64,000 bases of DNA from Paenibacillus sp. FSL H7-0357 (GTDB lineage: Bacteria > Bacillota > Bacilli > Paenibacillales > Paenibacillaceae): positions 6,262,001 to 6,326,000 of the forward strand of contig NZ_CP009241.1 of NCBI RefSeq assembly GCF_000758525.1, in the 5' to 3' direction. Of the stretch, positions 1-9,567 are shown piece after piece. The notes beneath the pieces were generated by a model. That model saw nothing but the letters and a program-made list of their open reading frames with translations. It ran no database searches and had not been told where the DNA came from. Made by a program: the position numbers and the translations under genes. Each line of letters starts with the position of its first letter. Position 1 is the first letter of the stretch.

Positions 1-3000
1 CTCCGTGCACGCTCTCCTGCTGGAGCTGCTGCGAACCTACCGCTCCTGCCGCCAGCTTTTCTCCACCGATGCTGCCGTCCGGCAGCAGCTCTGCACTGCG
101 GACCTCTGCGGCCAGATGCTCAAGCTTGATGATCTCGGGATTCAAGTGGCGTTCCTCCACGACTCTGTCCGCGAGATGTCTGCCATGAACACTCTCCTGC
201 TGGAGATGCTGCGAACCCACCGCGCCCTTTGCCAGCTTCGCGGAGCTGACGCTGCCGCTCGGCAGCAGGTCGGAGGTCAGAGTCTCCTCTGCAAGATGCT
301 TCAGCTTAATGCTGGCGGGGCGGATGTGCCGGCTGTCCACGGCATCAATCGCAAAATGTTCTCCATGTACGCTGCCCGGAGCCAGCTGGAAGGAACCGAT
401 GGAGTCTTCCGCCAGCTTCTCTCCGCCAATGCTGCCGTCCGGCAGCAGCTCTGCGCTGCGGACCTCTGCGGCCAGATGCTCCAGCTTGATGATCTCGGGG
501 TTCAAGTGGCGCTGTTCCACTATTCCGTCGGCAAGATGTTCTCCATATACGCTATCCGGAGCCAGTTGGAAGGAGCCGATCGAGCCTTCCGCCAGCTTTT
601 CTCCGCCGATGCTGCCATCAGGAAGCAGCTCTGCGCTGCGGACCTCTGCGGCCAGATGCTCCAGCTTGATGATCCCGGGATTCAAATGGCGCTCTTCCAC
701 CACTCCGTCCGCAAGATGTTCTCCGAATACACTCTCCTGCTGGAGATGCTTCGAACCTACCGCTCCGCCTTCCAGCTTCGCGGAACTGATGCTGCCGTCC
801 GGCAGCAGCTCGGAGGTCAGGGTCTCCTCTGCAAGATGCTTCAGCTTGATGCTGTGAGGGCGGATGTGGCGGCTGTCCACGGCTTCGACCGCAAGATGTC
901 CGCTATATACGCTGCTCGAAGCCAACTGGAAGGAGCCGATCGAGCCTTCCGCCAGCTTTTTCCCGCCGATGCTGCCGTCAGGGAGCAGTTCTGCGCTGCG
1001 GACCTCTGCCGTCAGATGCTCCAGCTTGATGATCCCGGGATTCAAGTGGCGCTCCTCCACCGCTCCGTCCGCGAGATGTTCTCCGTTCACACTTTCCGCC
1101 TGGAGATTCTCCGAACCTACCGCTCCGTCCGCCAGCTTCGCGGTGCTGACGCTGCCGTCCGGCAGCAGATCAGCGGTCAGGGTCTCCTCCGCCAGATGCT
1201 TCAGCTTGATGCTGTGAGGGCGGATGTGGCGGCTGTCCACGGCTTCGACCGCAAGATGTCCGCCATATACACTGCTCGGAGCCAATTGGAACGAACCGAT
1301 CGAGCCTTCCGCCAGCTTTTCCCCGCCGATGCTGCCGTCCGGGAGCAGCTCTGCGCTGCGGACCTCTCCGGCCAGGTGATCCAGGGTGATTTCTCCCTGC
1401 TTGATATGACGGCCTTCCAGTGAATCCTCCGCCACATGACTGGTGCCAATACTGCCTGGAGACAGATGGAGGGAAGATACGGCACCTTCGGCCAGCTTGG
1501 AACTGCTAATGCTGCCATCCTGGATTTGAATCGATGAGATAGAGCTAGGAATAATGTGCCCGTTGCCAATAGACATCGGACGAATATGTGCGCCGCCGAC
1601 ACTTCCCGGGGCAAGATGTCTGCCTTGGACAGCCGTGTCGCTGATCGACGCAGGGCTAACCGACCCTGGTGTCAAATGCTCCGCAGCCACCGATAAGGCT
1701 GCCAGCTTGGCGGAAGTAACACTGCCATCAGCCAGCTTGGTGGAGGTGACCGCCAGATCACTGAGCTTATCCGTTGAGACACTCTCCGGCGATAGCTTCA
1801 ATGAAGTAACCGCATGATCGGCCAGATGATGCGGCTGCACGGCACCTGCGGCGAGATGTACTTCCTTCACCGCGCCGGAGGCAAGCTTGTCGCCCGAGAC
1901 CGAGCCGGACTGCAGAGCCGAATTCGTCACGCTGTTCTCACCAAGATGTCTGCGTTCTATGGCGCCCGGCGCCAGATGTTCAGAATCCACTACGGCATTC
2001 TGCAGTACACGGGCGCTGACACTGGCATCGGCCAGATTTTTTTCCTCCACCGTACAGAAGGCGATATGTTCACCACTCACGGCTTCACGGGCAATTGCGT
2101 TTCCGGTGACCGCACCTGCAGCCAGCTTGCCGGCATGAATGCCCCCGTCCGCCAGCTTGGCGGCGGTAATGCTCTTCGCGCGCAGATGCTCTCCAGCCAC
2201 AGCTTCGCTTGCCAGCTGTTCTCCGGTAACTGCACCGGATGCGAGATGAGCCGTCAGCACCGACTGGCTTTGCAGCTGCTCCGATCCGACCGATTCCTTG
2301 GCTAAGTGGGACTGATCTATAGCTTCACGCTGCAGATGGAGCGAGGTCACAGCCTGCATGGCAAGCTGCGGTCCGCGTACTGCGGATTTGGCGATATGCC
2401 GTGTAGTGACCGCTTCATCCGCCAGTTTATTCGGCAGGATGCTCTGATCGGCGATTTTGGAGGAGGTGACCGCCTGCTCCACGAGCTGTACCGTCCCTAC
2501 CGCACCTTCCGCCAGCTTCACAAAAGAAATGCTGCGGTCCGCCAAATGGCGGGCAGTGATTTCTCCGTCGCCGATATGGGTGCCATTTACGCTTTCCGGA
2601 CTTAGATGCTGGCTGCGTACAGCCTTCTCCCCCAGCTGCCGCGTGCCTACTGCGGCATCCGCAAGATGTCCGCTGTCAATGCTGCCGGACTGGAGCTGCT
2701 CCTTGCCGATAAGACGGCCGGCAAGCTGCTCAGGCCCGATGGCTCCCGGCGCCAGATGTTTCGCCGTGATGACGCCTTCGCTCAAATGGCGGCCCTCAAT
2801 CACGGCATCGCCCAGTTTGGCTCCGCTGATTTCGCCGTCGGCGATTTTATCGCCGGACACCGCCTCGTCAGCCAGTTTGGAACGGTCGATACTTCCGTTC
2901 GCCAAATGTCGGCTGACAATGGTGCTGCTTAGAATTTTTTCGCCGGTTATGGTTCCATCTTCCAGCAAGTCGGCAGTAATCAGCAGCTCGCTCAAATGAC

Positions 3001-3310
3001 GGCTGGCAATGGACCGGTCGGCAATTTGTTCTCCCCCGATGATCCGGTCAGCCAGCTTCTCCGGGCCGATGCTTCCGTTCTTCAGCTTCTCGCCGCTGAT
3101 CGAATGATCCAGCAGCTTGCCGCCGTTCACACTTCCTTCCGCCAGATGTTCGCCAGTTATCGATTCGGGGGCAATCTTCGAGGACGTTATCGCCTTGTCC
3201 GCGATATTGATGCTCTGCACCGCATAATCCTGCAGCCAGGGAGTACCGATAATCCCGAATTTCAGCTTAGAGCCGTCAATGGTGCGCGGAGCAATCTTCT
3301 GGCCGGTAAC
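1..3310 (-). repeat. Tandem 30-bp coding repeat with 180/360-bp higher-order units
   Basis: Within the giant gene a 30-bp period encodes about 110 decapeptides without loss of register. In the last 1.4 kb the units are grouped: the anchor sequence ctgcgctgcggacctctg or a close variant recurs at 1351, 991, 631, 451 and 91, so spacings are 360, 360, 180 and 360 bp (12 or 6 decapeptides). Nearly identical 360-bp blocks indicate recent segmental duplication by recombination or slippage, whereas the units at 1400-3300 are more diverged. Confidence 0.9.
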
Positions 3311-3715
3311 GGCCGCATCGCACAGATCATCGGTATATACGGGCTGCAGGCGCTCTTTTTCCAGAACAGGCAGAACGGGCTCGGGCGCGTGGACAACCAC
3401 CTCCTCAATCTGGAGTGTTTCTTCTGCTGCCGGCACCTCCAGCAATTCTTTATCCGGGGCGGCAGGTACGGCAGGTACGGCAGGTACTGCAGGTACGGCA
3501 GGTTGTGCCGGCTCTGCAACAACTTCTACCGTGCCCACACCACTAACCTGCAGGGCCCGGTCTGGCGGATCCACCGTCTCGCTGACGGGTGCTTCAAATC
3601 CCCCTAGCACCCTTGGACTGCTTCCCAGCATACTCAGTTCTTTTTTATTGGGATTATCCACGTAGTAGAGTCGCTTCTTGGAACTGTGTTGTTGATTCCT
3701 TCTGGAGCTCTTCAC
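1..3715 (-). CDS. Giant decapeptide-repeat protein, N-terminal part (runs off left edge)
   Basis: The minus-strand frame stays open from a GTG at 3715-3713 to the window edge: 1238 codons with no stop, so the C-terminus lies outside. An AGGAGG-type ribosome site sits 9 bases before the GTG. Residues 1-135 are basic then low complexity, with a Pro-Ala-Val run encoded near 3461-3505. From about 3310 downward the protein is an unbroken array of ten-residue units of the form GEKLAxGSIx (Leu/Ile at position 4, Ile/Val at 9; variants SRHL, SELL, AEHL). There is no signal peptide or membrane segment in the visible part. I do not know a function. From memory, Paenibacillus has long repeat proteins named for a C-terminal WIAG tail, and this may be one, but the tail is not visible. 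The long plus-strand open frames here are mirror images of the repeat codons. Confidence 0.82.
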   Translation of the reverse strand, partial: MKSSRRNQQHSSKKRLYYVDNPNKKELSMLGSSPRVLGGFEAPVSETVDPPDRALQVSGVGTVEVVAEPAQPAVPAVPAVPAVPAAPDKELLEVPAAEETLQIEEVVVHAPEPVLPVLEKERLQPVYTDDLCDAAVTGQKIAPRTIDGSKLKFGIIGTPWLQDYAVQSINIADKAITSSKIAPESITGEHLAEGSVNGGKLLDHSISGEKLKNGSIGPEKLADRIIGGEQIADRSIASRHLSELLITADLLEDGTITGEKILSSTIVSRHLANGSIDRSKLADEAVSGDKIADGEISGAKLGDAVIEGRHLSEGVITAKHLAPGAIGPEQLAGRLIGKEQLQSGSIDSGHLADAAVGTRQLGEKAVRSQHLSPESVNGTHIGDGEITARHLADRSISFVKLAEGAVGTVQLVEQAVTSSKIADQSILPNKLADEAVTTRHIAKSAVRGPQLAMQAVTSLHLQREAIDQSHLAKESVGSEQLQSQSVLTAHLASGAVTGEQLASEAVAGEHLRAKSITAAKLADGGIHAGKLAAGAVTGNAIAREAVSGEHIAFCTVEEKNLADASVSARVLQNAVVDSEHLAPGAIERRHLGENSVTNSALQSGSVSGDKLASGAVKEVHLAAGAVQPHHLADHAVTSLKLSPESVSTDKLSDLAVTSTKLADGSVTSAKLAALSVAAEHLTPGSVSPASISDTAVQGRHLAPGSVGGAHIRPMSIGNGHIIPSSISSIQIQDGSISSSKLAEGAVSSLHLSPGSIGTSHVAEDSLEGRHIKQGEITLDHLAGEVRSAELLPDGSIGGEKLAEGSIGSFQLAPSSVYGGHLAVEAVDSRHIRPHSIKLKHLAEETLTADLLPDGSVSTAKLADGAVGSENLQAESVNGEHLADGAVEERHLNPGIIKLEHLTAEVRSAELLPDGSIGGKKLAEGSIGSFQLASSSVYSGHLAVEAVDSRHIRPHSIKLKHLAEETLTSELLPDGSISSAKLEGGAVGSKHLQQESVFGEHLADGVVEERHLNPGIIKLEHLAAEVRSAELLPDGSIGGEKLAEGSIGSFQLAPDSVYGEHLADGIVEQRHLNPEIIKLEHLAAEVRSAELLPDGSIGGEKLAEDSIGSFQLAPGSVHGEHFAIDAVDSRHIRPASIKLKHLAEETLTSDLLPSGSVSSAKLAKGAVGSQHLQQESVHGRHLADRVVEERHLNPEIIKLEHLAAEVRSAELLPDGSIGGEKLAAGAVGSQQLQQESVHG

Positions 3716-3955
3716 AAGCAGTCTCCTCCTTCCATCTGTTGTTTCTTCTAGGCATCATATGCAGTCCAGTGGGCGGATGACACCATTTGCAGTAAGGCTG
3801 CCTATAATCAATCTGCAAGTAAAGCGGCTTCGTCTATCTTTTGAAAAAGGGCTTCTGCCGCCGCGCATTCGTCCACCCTGAAGGCCACGTACAAACATAC
3901 AATGAGAACATAAGGGCTACAGCCGTAACTACAGAAGATAACGGGAGGAACGAAC

Positions 3956-5050
3956 ATGGGGCAAAAGCTCGTGGGAATACTGCTAAATGCCGCTATGCAC
4001 CGGGGCGTTCCCCGGTTAAAAACGGGACAGGAGTCGCTGGAGAGCTATGAGGAGGCGGCTGCCGCATACGGATTGACCCCCTGCTTTTTGAAGCTGTCCG
4101 ACATTGATACGGAATCCGGATACAGCATCGCTTATATCAAGGGGGTCCAGGGATATCGCAGAGCCGTAATCCCCACACCGGGTGTAATCCATAACCGGGC
4201 AATTTACAGCCAGGACAGCAGCGGAATCGAGCGGCTGCTCCGGCAGGGCCTTTTGATATACAACACATGCAACCGTTACGGGAAAGAACAGATTCACGGG
4301 CTGCTGGAACAAAACGAAGGCCTGCAGAGCTATCTGCCCGTTACAACAGCGGGGCTCCCGGGTCTGAAGGAGATGATGGACCTGTACCCCGACCTCATCC
4401 TCAAACCGTGCCGCGGCAGTATCGGCAAAGGGGTGATGCGTCTTACTCACTACAGCGGACGGAGCTGGACCTGGAGTTATCTGCCTTCACGTTCTAGCCG
4501 ATGGGTAAGCACCTTCGTGGATCAGGATGCTTTGCCAAGGATGCTTCGGGCGCGTCTCGCCGCTGAATCCTATCTGGTACAGGAACGTATCCCGCTGGCT
4601 GAAATCGGCGGACGCCCCTTCGATCTCCGGGTCACGGTGCAACGCGGCTGGGGAGGAACTTGGCAGGTGACCGGCATGTTTGCGAAGCTGGCCGCTCCTG
4701 GCGGGTTTGTATCCAATATCGCACGGGGAGGCGAAGCGCTCAGCGCCTCATATGTGCTGGATCAGGCCTTCCCGGGGGAAGCAGCAGCATACCTTCGAAT
4801 GACAGTGCAGACTCTCAGCCTCGCCATCGCACGCGAGCTGGAGCACAGTCTTCCCGGGCTTGCCGACATCGGGCTGGATATCGGCATCACCCGGAACAGA
4901 CGGATTTACTTCATTGAATGCAATGGCCGTGACCAGCGTTATGGCTTCCTCAAGGCAGGACTCAGAGGAACCTGGAAAGAAAGCTACCGCAGGCCAATGG
5001 CTTACGCCCGCTTCCTGCTCGAAGACGCCTCCCGGTATAACTCTTATTGA
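3956..5050 (+). CDS. YheC/YheD-family ATP-grasp protein (spore-coat associated type)
   Basis: A 364-residue protein of the YheC/YheD family, whose Bacillus members are ATP-grasp-fold proteins associated with the endospore coat; the reaction is not established. Visible features are the N-terminal segment GILLNAAMHRG, a nucleotide-binding-like stretch DLILKPCRGSIGKGVM near residue 142, PFDLRVTVQR near 221, and the C-terminal ATP-grasp signature DIGLDIGITRNRRIYFIECN near 303-322. The ATG at 3956 follows GGGAGG at about 8 bases. It is divergent from the decapeptide-repeat gene across 240 bp, so the two may share a sporulation context (inference). A CATACAAT sequence about 60 bases upstream resembles a sigma-E -10 element, but I could not match a -35. 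Confidence 0.85.
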   Translation: MGQKLVGILLNAAMHRGVPRLKTGQESLESYEEAAAAYGLTPCFLKLSDIDTESGYSIAYIKGVQGYRRAVIPTPGVIHNRAIYSQDSSGIERLLRQGLLIYNTCNRYGKEQIHGLLEQNEGLQSYLPVTTAGLPGLKEMMDLYPDLILKPCRGSIGKGVMRLTHYSGRSWTWSYLPSRSSRWVSTFVDQDALPRMLRARLAAESYLVQERIPLAEIGGRPFDLRVTVQRGWGGTWQVTGMFAKLAAPGGFVSNIARGGEALSASYVLDQAFPGEAAAYLRMTVQTLSLAIARELEHSLPGLADIGLDIGITRNRRIYFIECNGRDQRYGFLKAGLRGTWKESYRRPMAYARFLLEDASRYNSY

Positions 5051-5072
5051 TTTGTCTCCTATTCTATGTCAA

Positions 5073-5112
5073 TATAATTCAGAGCGGATAAGGCCCCGGG
5101 TATGGGGCCTTG
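5073..5112 (+). promoter_or_regulatory. Perfect -10 box followed by GC hairpin, upstream of psd
   Basis: TATAAT lies at 5073-5078, followed by the hairpin AAGGCCCC-gggtat-GGGGCCTT at 5090-5112. The hairpin lacks a strong T run, so it may be a weak terminator for the ATP-grasp gene or a structured 5' end of the psd transcript. No good -35 is seen at 17 bases. Confidence 0.45.
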
Positions 5113-5139
5113 TTGCTGCATGATGGAAGGGAGATGTTC

Positions 5140-5931
5140 ATGGTTAAACAATTGCTGCGGCTGATGACGGAACTGTCCTCGCACAGATGGCTTTCCCGGT
5201 TGATGGGGGCTTTTTCCCATAGCAGACTCAGCCGTTTTTTGATCCCGGTATTTATTAAGTCCTATCATATTCCCGCAGCTGAAGCGGAGAAGCAGTCCCG
5301 ACAATATCGTACGCTTAACGAGTTTTTCAGCCGGCGGTTGAAACCGGGGATGCGCCCTGTCGCAAGCGGGGACGATGCCGTAGCCAGTCCGGTGGATGCG
5401 ATGATTACCGCCATGGGTGAGATTCATTCCGGAACAATTTTGAATGTAAAAGGACAGGATTATGAGCTGGAAGAACTGCTTAACCACTCTCCGCACCTGG
5501 AGCTGTACAAGAAAGGCTTTTTCTTCGTGCTCTACCTGAGCCCTACGGATTATCACCGGATTCACGCGCCTCTCACCGGGCGTAAAGTCGAGAGTGATCA
5601 TATCCGCGGCCGGGCTTATCCTGTCAATGAATTCGGCATGAGACATATGAAGGGTGTGCTGAGCCGCAACGAACGTCTTATTACTTATATCGCGGGAGCG
5701 AATGGGGAAGCAGCGGTTGTAAAGGTAGGCGCAATGAATGTCAGCAGCATCCGCTACACCGATGAACAGGCCATGGAATGGCAAATCGGCGATGATCTGG
5801 CTTATTTTGAATTCGGCTCAACCGTAGTACTGCTGCTGGAGAGCGGCACCTTTACCCCAAGGGCCGGGCTGACAAGCGAGACCAAGGTCAAGATGGGAGA
5901 ACTGCTGGGAACCTTGCAGCGTCATCTTTAA
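5140..5931 (+). CDS. psd: Phosphatidylserine decarboxylase proenzyme
   Basis: Converts phosphatidylserine to phosphatidylethanolamine at the membrane, using a pyruvoyl group made by self-cleavage. The 263-residue length equals the usual short bacterial form. The cleavage motif FGST is at G226-S227, which would split the proenzyme into a large beta and a small alpha chain. The conserved PVDAMI (catalytic Asp), TDYHRIHAP (His) and PVNEFGMRHM segments are present. I chose the ATG at 5140 because GGAAGGGAG ends 6 bases before it; a TTG at 5110 and an ATG at 5134 are in frame but overlap or precede the ribosome site. No pssA neighbour is present in the window. Confidence 0.93.
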   Translation: MVKQLLRLMTELSSHRWLSRLMGAFSHSRLSRFLIPVFIKSYHIPAAEAEKQSRQYRTLNEFFSRRLKPGMRPVASGDDAVASPVDAMITAMGEIHSGTILNVKGQDYELEELLNHSPHLELYKKGFFFVLYLSPTDYHRIHAPLTGRKVESDHIRGRAYPVNEFGMRHMKGVLSRNERLITYIAGANGEAAVVKVGAMNVSSIRYTDEQAMEWQIGDDLAYFEFGSTVVLLLESGTFTPRAGLTSETKVKMGELLGTLQRHL

Positions 5932-5963
5932 CATTTCATCCTAACCTAACAACGAACATATAA

Positions 5964-6006
5964 GGGTACTCCGCAAGCCTTGAACAGGGCCGGAGTATCC
6001 TTTTTC
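5964..6006 (+). terminator. Rho-independent terminator after psd
   Basis: GGGTACTCCG pairs with CGGAGTATCC (one G-U) and is followed by TTTTT. Confidence 0.8.
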
Positions 6007-6057
6007 ATAGAGCTGATATTTATTGCAAATTTTAATCATTTGGTTGATGTTTCCTCT

Positions 6058-6084
6058 TGAATCACAACATGATCCCTCCGATAT
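6058..6084 (+). promoter_or_regulatory. Sigma-D (flagellar) type promoter for the chemoreceptor
   Basis: TGAA, 15 bases, TCCGATAT. The Bacillus sigma-D consensus is TAAA-N15-GCCGATAA, so the -10 differs at the first and last bases and the spacing is exact. The start codon is 39 bases beyond the -10. Confidence 0.62.
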
Positions 6085-6122
6085 ACATGTAGAACCATAC
6101 ATACATCAGGGGGAACTTTTAC

Positions 6123-8177
6123 ATGAACAAATCGAAAGACCGGCTTGGCAAATTCACTAACTTATCTTTAAGGATCAAGCTTCCCGGGCTGATTACCCTG
6201 TTGGTAATCGCCAGTGTGCTGGCTATATCCGTTTCAGTGTACAGCTTGGGCTCGGAACTGCTGCTCAAAAAAAGCAAAGACGAGATTACCGCCAACGCCG
6301 ACCGGATCGGAGAAGGCTTATGGACTGCCGTGCAGCTGCAGAAGGAGGCTTCCTATCTGATTTCATCGCAGGAATTGTTCCGCGCGCTGTTGAATCTGCG
6401 GGAGGAGGGAACGTTGTCCGAAACTGAGTTCTTTTCCGGGAAGAACCCTTATTACAGTGCCTCCAATGAGAAGCTTGCCACAATCCTGAAGAATACAAGG
6501 GGCAGCCAATCCATGGTCGTCCTTGATGCCAAAGGAATCATTGTTGCCGGAAGCAATAAAGAGACCGTCGGCGAATCACGCTCAGACAGGGAATATTTCC
6601 AGAAATCCATAAAAGGCGAAGCTTTTATCAGCGATGCCACAGTATCCCAAAGCACAGGGCAGTTGATTATAGCTTTTTCCCGGCCGATTAAAGATTTAAG
6701 CGGCAAGGTGATCGGCGTGTATTCATCCAACATGAGCTCCGAGTTTTTTATAGATAAATTAGGAAAAATCCAAATTAACGGCCAGGGCCAGATTGAAATT
6801 CTGAGCCGGAGCGGAATCGTGCTGTACAATTCGAAGGATGAGAAAAGAATCGGATTAAAACCCGAAGGTACCGAAGCTCTGCTTAACCTGCAGGCGAAAG
6901 ACGATATCCTCACAGGAGAAAGTGATCTCGGAACAGAATATCTCCGGTACAACAAGATTCCAGATGCCGACTGGATAGTATCGGTCATTGATTCTTACGA
7001 GGATATCAAAATGCCGATTATGTCCATGCTTAAGCAGATTGTTGCCATTTCCATACTGGCCGTGCTGCTCGTCACTGCGATAGGTCTGATAGTATCCAGA
7101 TCGATCACACGGCCGATTGTGCAGCTGAGCAAATTGTTCAGACAACTGGCCTCAGGCGACCTGCAGGTTACTGCCACGGGAAAATATAATAGTGAATTCA
7201 AGGAGCTTGCCGACAGCTTTAATACGATGGCTCAGCAGAACAAATTGCTGATTACGAATATGAACACCTCCATTTCCGTGCTTAATTCAAGCACCAAGGA
7301 TCTGGACGAGTCCTCCAAGCAGACAGCCAAATCGATCGGCGAGACAACGGTAACCACTGCAGAAATTGCCACAGCCATAGAGTCGCAGGCGCATGATACC
7401 GAGACGATTGTGGATAAATTCCTCAGCTTCGGCGAGAAATTCGTCTCCATGAATGCAAAAGCCCAATCCGTCAAAGAGCGGGCCGATGAAATTATTGAAG
7501 TCTTCCACAGCAGCAATCAGGTTGTAGAAGAGCTGTCCAATATCAGCGAGCAAAACGATGAGGAAGTGCAGAAAATCTCTGCGATTACCCTGAAGCTGCA
7601 GGAAAGCTCGAGCAGTATCGGCCAGATCACGGGAGCGATCAGCAATATCGCCAAGCAGACAAATCTGCTTGCACTGAACGCCTCTATCGAAGCGGCAAGG
7701 GCCGGGGAATATGGACGGGGATTTGCCGTAGTTGCCACTGAAATCCGCAAGCTGGCTGAACAGAGCTCCATCCAGTCCAGTGAAATCAACGGGATCATCG
7801 GGCAGAATCTGGCTTTCGTACAGGAAAATCATCAGAGCGTGCAGCAGATTAAGGATATTTCCACGCAGCAGGACGAATATGTAGGCAGAACCCGGCAGGC
7901 CTTCCATGCCATTCACCAGAATATTACGGACATCACCGAACAGATTAAGAGCATGGCTGATGACATTGCCCTTATGCAGCACGACAAGGACGAAATGCTG
8001 GAATCCACGCAGAATCTGTCTGCATCGGGTGAGCAGGTTTCGGCTTCGGTTGAAGAGGTCACAGCAACAATGCATGAGCAATCTTCCATGGTTCACCGTT
8101 TAGCCGATATGGTCGAAACAATTGACGGTTTAACCAAAAGCCTGGCGGAGGCTGCCTCCAAATTCAAATTGGAATAG
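6123..8177 (+). CDS. Methyl-accepting chemotaxis protein with Cache sensor
   Basis: A 684-residue transmembrane chemoreceptor. Order: a first membrane segment near residues 19-40, a periplasm-side Cache-type sensing region to about 295 (segments such as [17 protein letters not shown] and [12 protein letters not shown] are typical of dCache), a second membrane segment near 299-325, HAMP at about 325-378, then a long coiled-coil signalling domain with the hairpin tip [20 protein letters not shown] near 509. No C-terminal NWETF-like methyltransferase tether is present. It acts by controlling CheA; the ligand cannot be read from sequence. It stands alone, with its own sigma-D-like promoter and terminators on both sides. 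GGGGG precedes the ATG. Confidence 0.93.
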   Translation: MNKSKDRLGKFTNLSLRIKLPGLITLLVIASVLAISVSVYSLGSELLLKKSKDEITANADRIGEGLWTAVQLQKEASYLISSQELFRALLNLREEGTLSETEFFSGKNPYYSASNEKLATILKNTRGSQSMVVLDAKGIIVAGSNKETVGESRSDREYFQKSIKGEAFISDATVSQSTGQLIIAFSRPIKDLSGKVIGVYSSNMSSEFFIDKLGKIQINGQGQIEILSRSGIVLYNSKDEKRIGLKPEGTEALLNLQAKDDILTGESDLGTEYLRYNKIPDADWIVSVIDSYEDIKMPIMSMLKQIVAISILAVLLVTAIGLIVSRSITRPIVQLSKLFRQLASGDLQVTATGKYNSEFKELADSFNTMAQQNKLLITNMNTSISVLNSSTKDLDESSKQTAKSIGETTVTTAEIATAIESQAHDTETIVDKFLSFGEKFVSMNAKAQSVKERADEIIEVFHSSNQVVEELSNISEQNDEEVQKISAITLKLQESSSSIGQITGAISNIAKQTNLLALNASIEAARAGEYGRGFAVVATEIRKLAEQSSIQSSEINGIIGQNLAFVQENHQSVQQIKDISTQQDEYVGRTRQAFHAIHQNITDITEQIKSMADDIALMQHDKDEMLESTQNLSASGEQVSASVEEVTATMHEQSSMVHRLADMVETIDGLTKSLAEAASKFKLE

Positions 8178-8202
8178 CAGTACATCTTCACCGGAAAGCA
8201 GC

Positions 8203-8241
8203 AAAAGCAGCAGGTCTCTGTTACAGAGACCTGCTGCTTTT
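8203..8241 (+). terminator. Strong terminator after the chemoreceptor gene
   Basis: AAAAGCAGCAGGTCTCTG and its exact complement flank a 3-base loop, ending in TTTTG; the A-rich left arm lets it also work for the convergent gpmA gene. Confidence 0.85.
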
Positions 8242-8283
8242 GGGTTTCATGAATGATTTCGTTTAGACAACGCCCGAATATCG

Positions 8284-9033
8284 CTACTCCGTTACCTTGC
8301 TCTGGTTAGCCACCTCACGGGCTTTGGCCTGCACCTCTTCGGGCACGCCGAGATAGAAGCGGCTGATCGGCTTCACATCGTCATCCAGCTTATAGACCAG
8401 CGGAACACCGGTCGGAACATTAAGGTCGAGCAGCGCTGTCTCGTCAATGTCCTCCATAAATTTGATCAGCGCCCGCAGGGTGTTGCCATGTGCCGAGATC
8501 AGCACCCGCTCTTTCTTCCGGATCAGCGGCACAATCCGCTTGCCCCAGAAATCGCCGACGCGGTGAACGGTATCCTCCAGGCTCTCGCCGCGCGGGATAT
8601 CCCCGGAGCGCACCTCCTTGTAGCGGATATCGTTTCTGGCATAACGCGGGTCATCCGGCTCCAGCAGCGGCGGACGGACCGACAGGCTGCGCCGCCAGAT
8701 ATGAAGCTGCTCTTCACCATATTTCACCGCAGTCTCACTCTTGCTCAGCCCCTGCAGCGCACCATAATGGCGCTCATTCAGCTTCCAGGATTTCTGTACG
8801 GGAATCCACAGCAGATCCATCTCTTCCAGCACATAATTAAGTGTCTTGATCGAACGTTTCAGTACAGAAGCGAAGGCTAGATCGAACGTGTAGCCTGCTT
8901 CTTTTAACAGCTTCCCGGCCGCTTTGGCCTCTTCTATTCCCTTTTCCGTCAGATCGGGATCGCTCCAGCCTGTGAATAAGTTCTGACGGTTGTACTCGCT
9001 TTCCCCATGCCGTATCAATACGATTTCATACAT
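8284..9033 (-). CDS. gpmA: 2,3-bisphosphoglycerate-dependent phosphoglycerate mutase
   Basis: Glycolytic and gluconeogenic enzyme that interconverts 3- and 2-phosphoglycerate in the cytoplasm. The phospho-accepting motif LIRHGES gives catalytic His9, the second active-site His182 lies in SAHGNTLRA, and the family segment ENxxGWxD appears as LFTGWSDPDLT. At 249 residues it has the normal length for the cofactor-dependent family. The ATG at 9033 was chosen because GGAAGGAG precedes it by 7-8 bases; an in-frame upstream ATG at 9069 would add twelve non-conserved residues and swallow this ribosome site. It is monocistronic; upstream lie 530 bases without another gene. Confidence 0.93.
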   Translation of the reverse strand: MYEIVLIRHGESEYNRQNLFTGWSDPDLTEKGIEEAKAAGKLLKEAGYTFDLAFASVLKRSIKTLNYVLEEMDLLWIPVQKSWKLNERHYGALQGLSKSETAVKYGEEQLHIWRRSLSVRPPLLEPDDPRYARNDIRYKEVRSGDIPRGESLEDTVHRVGDFWGKRIVPLIRKKERVLISAHGNTLRALIKFMEDIDETALLDLNVPTGVPLVYKLDDDVKPISRFYLGVPEEVQAKAREVANQSKVTE

Positions 9034-9567
9034 GTTCTTTCTCCTTCCTTCAGCCATTGGTTTGGTCATTTTTTCTACTGCTCAGTATATGAATTCAGCT
9101 GCTCACCGATGTTTTCTCAGGGTTGGGCTGAACAATTGTACGCTCATACAAAAACCTCTTTATCCTTATGCCCCTGCATAGATAGAAGAATACACCCCAG
9201 TACCGCAAGACAGTCCCCTGTATCTTCTATTCAGAAAGAATCCGCTGTACCCTTTTCTTCTACATGCCAGTCTATGAACCATGAACCATTCAAAAAACCG
9301 GACGCCGCAAGGCCCCGGTTCTCCGCTTGTATTTGATACTGCCCTTGTTGTCAGAACCAACAGTCTGTAGCTGCCATGTTATTCTGCTTCAAGCGTCTCC
9401 AGCGGTTTCGAAAAACCCCGGCGCCTCCACCTTTACATTCACTATTGCATATTCTGCGTCCTCTAAACATCAGTTATGTTCTCCCTTCCAAGCTGCTATG
9501 TAAATCCTCGCATACAAAGTTGCAACGTATTTACCCTTGCAGCAAAAAGCTGAAACAAAAGGAAGAA
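9034..9567. other. Intergenic stretch, nothing recognised
   Basis: Between gpmA and the AraC-type gene. Short open frames exist on both strands, but none has a ribosome site with a plausible protein. I see no tRNA, hairpin terminator or repeat. It must contain the gpmA promoter, which I could not identify. Confidence 0.5.

Noticed and set aside
5..1423. A 472-residue open frame on the plus strand
   Set aside because: It is codon-aligned antisense to the decapeptide-repeat gene; its repeats mirror the repeat DNA, it has no ribosome site, and the minus-strand frame is open for 3.7 kb with a good start.
3880..3905. Sigma-E or sigma-K promoter before the ATP-grasp gene
   Set aside because: CATACAAT resembles the -10, but no -35 fits at the right distance.
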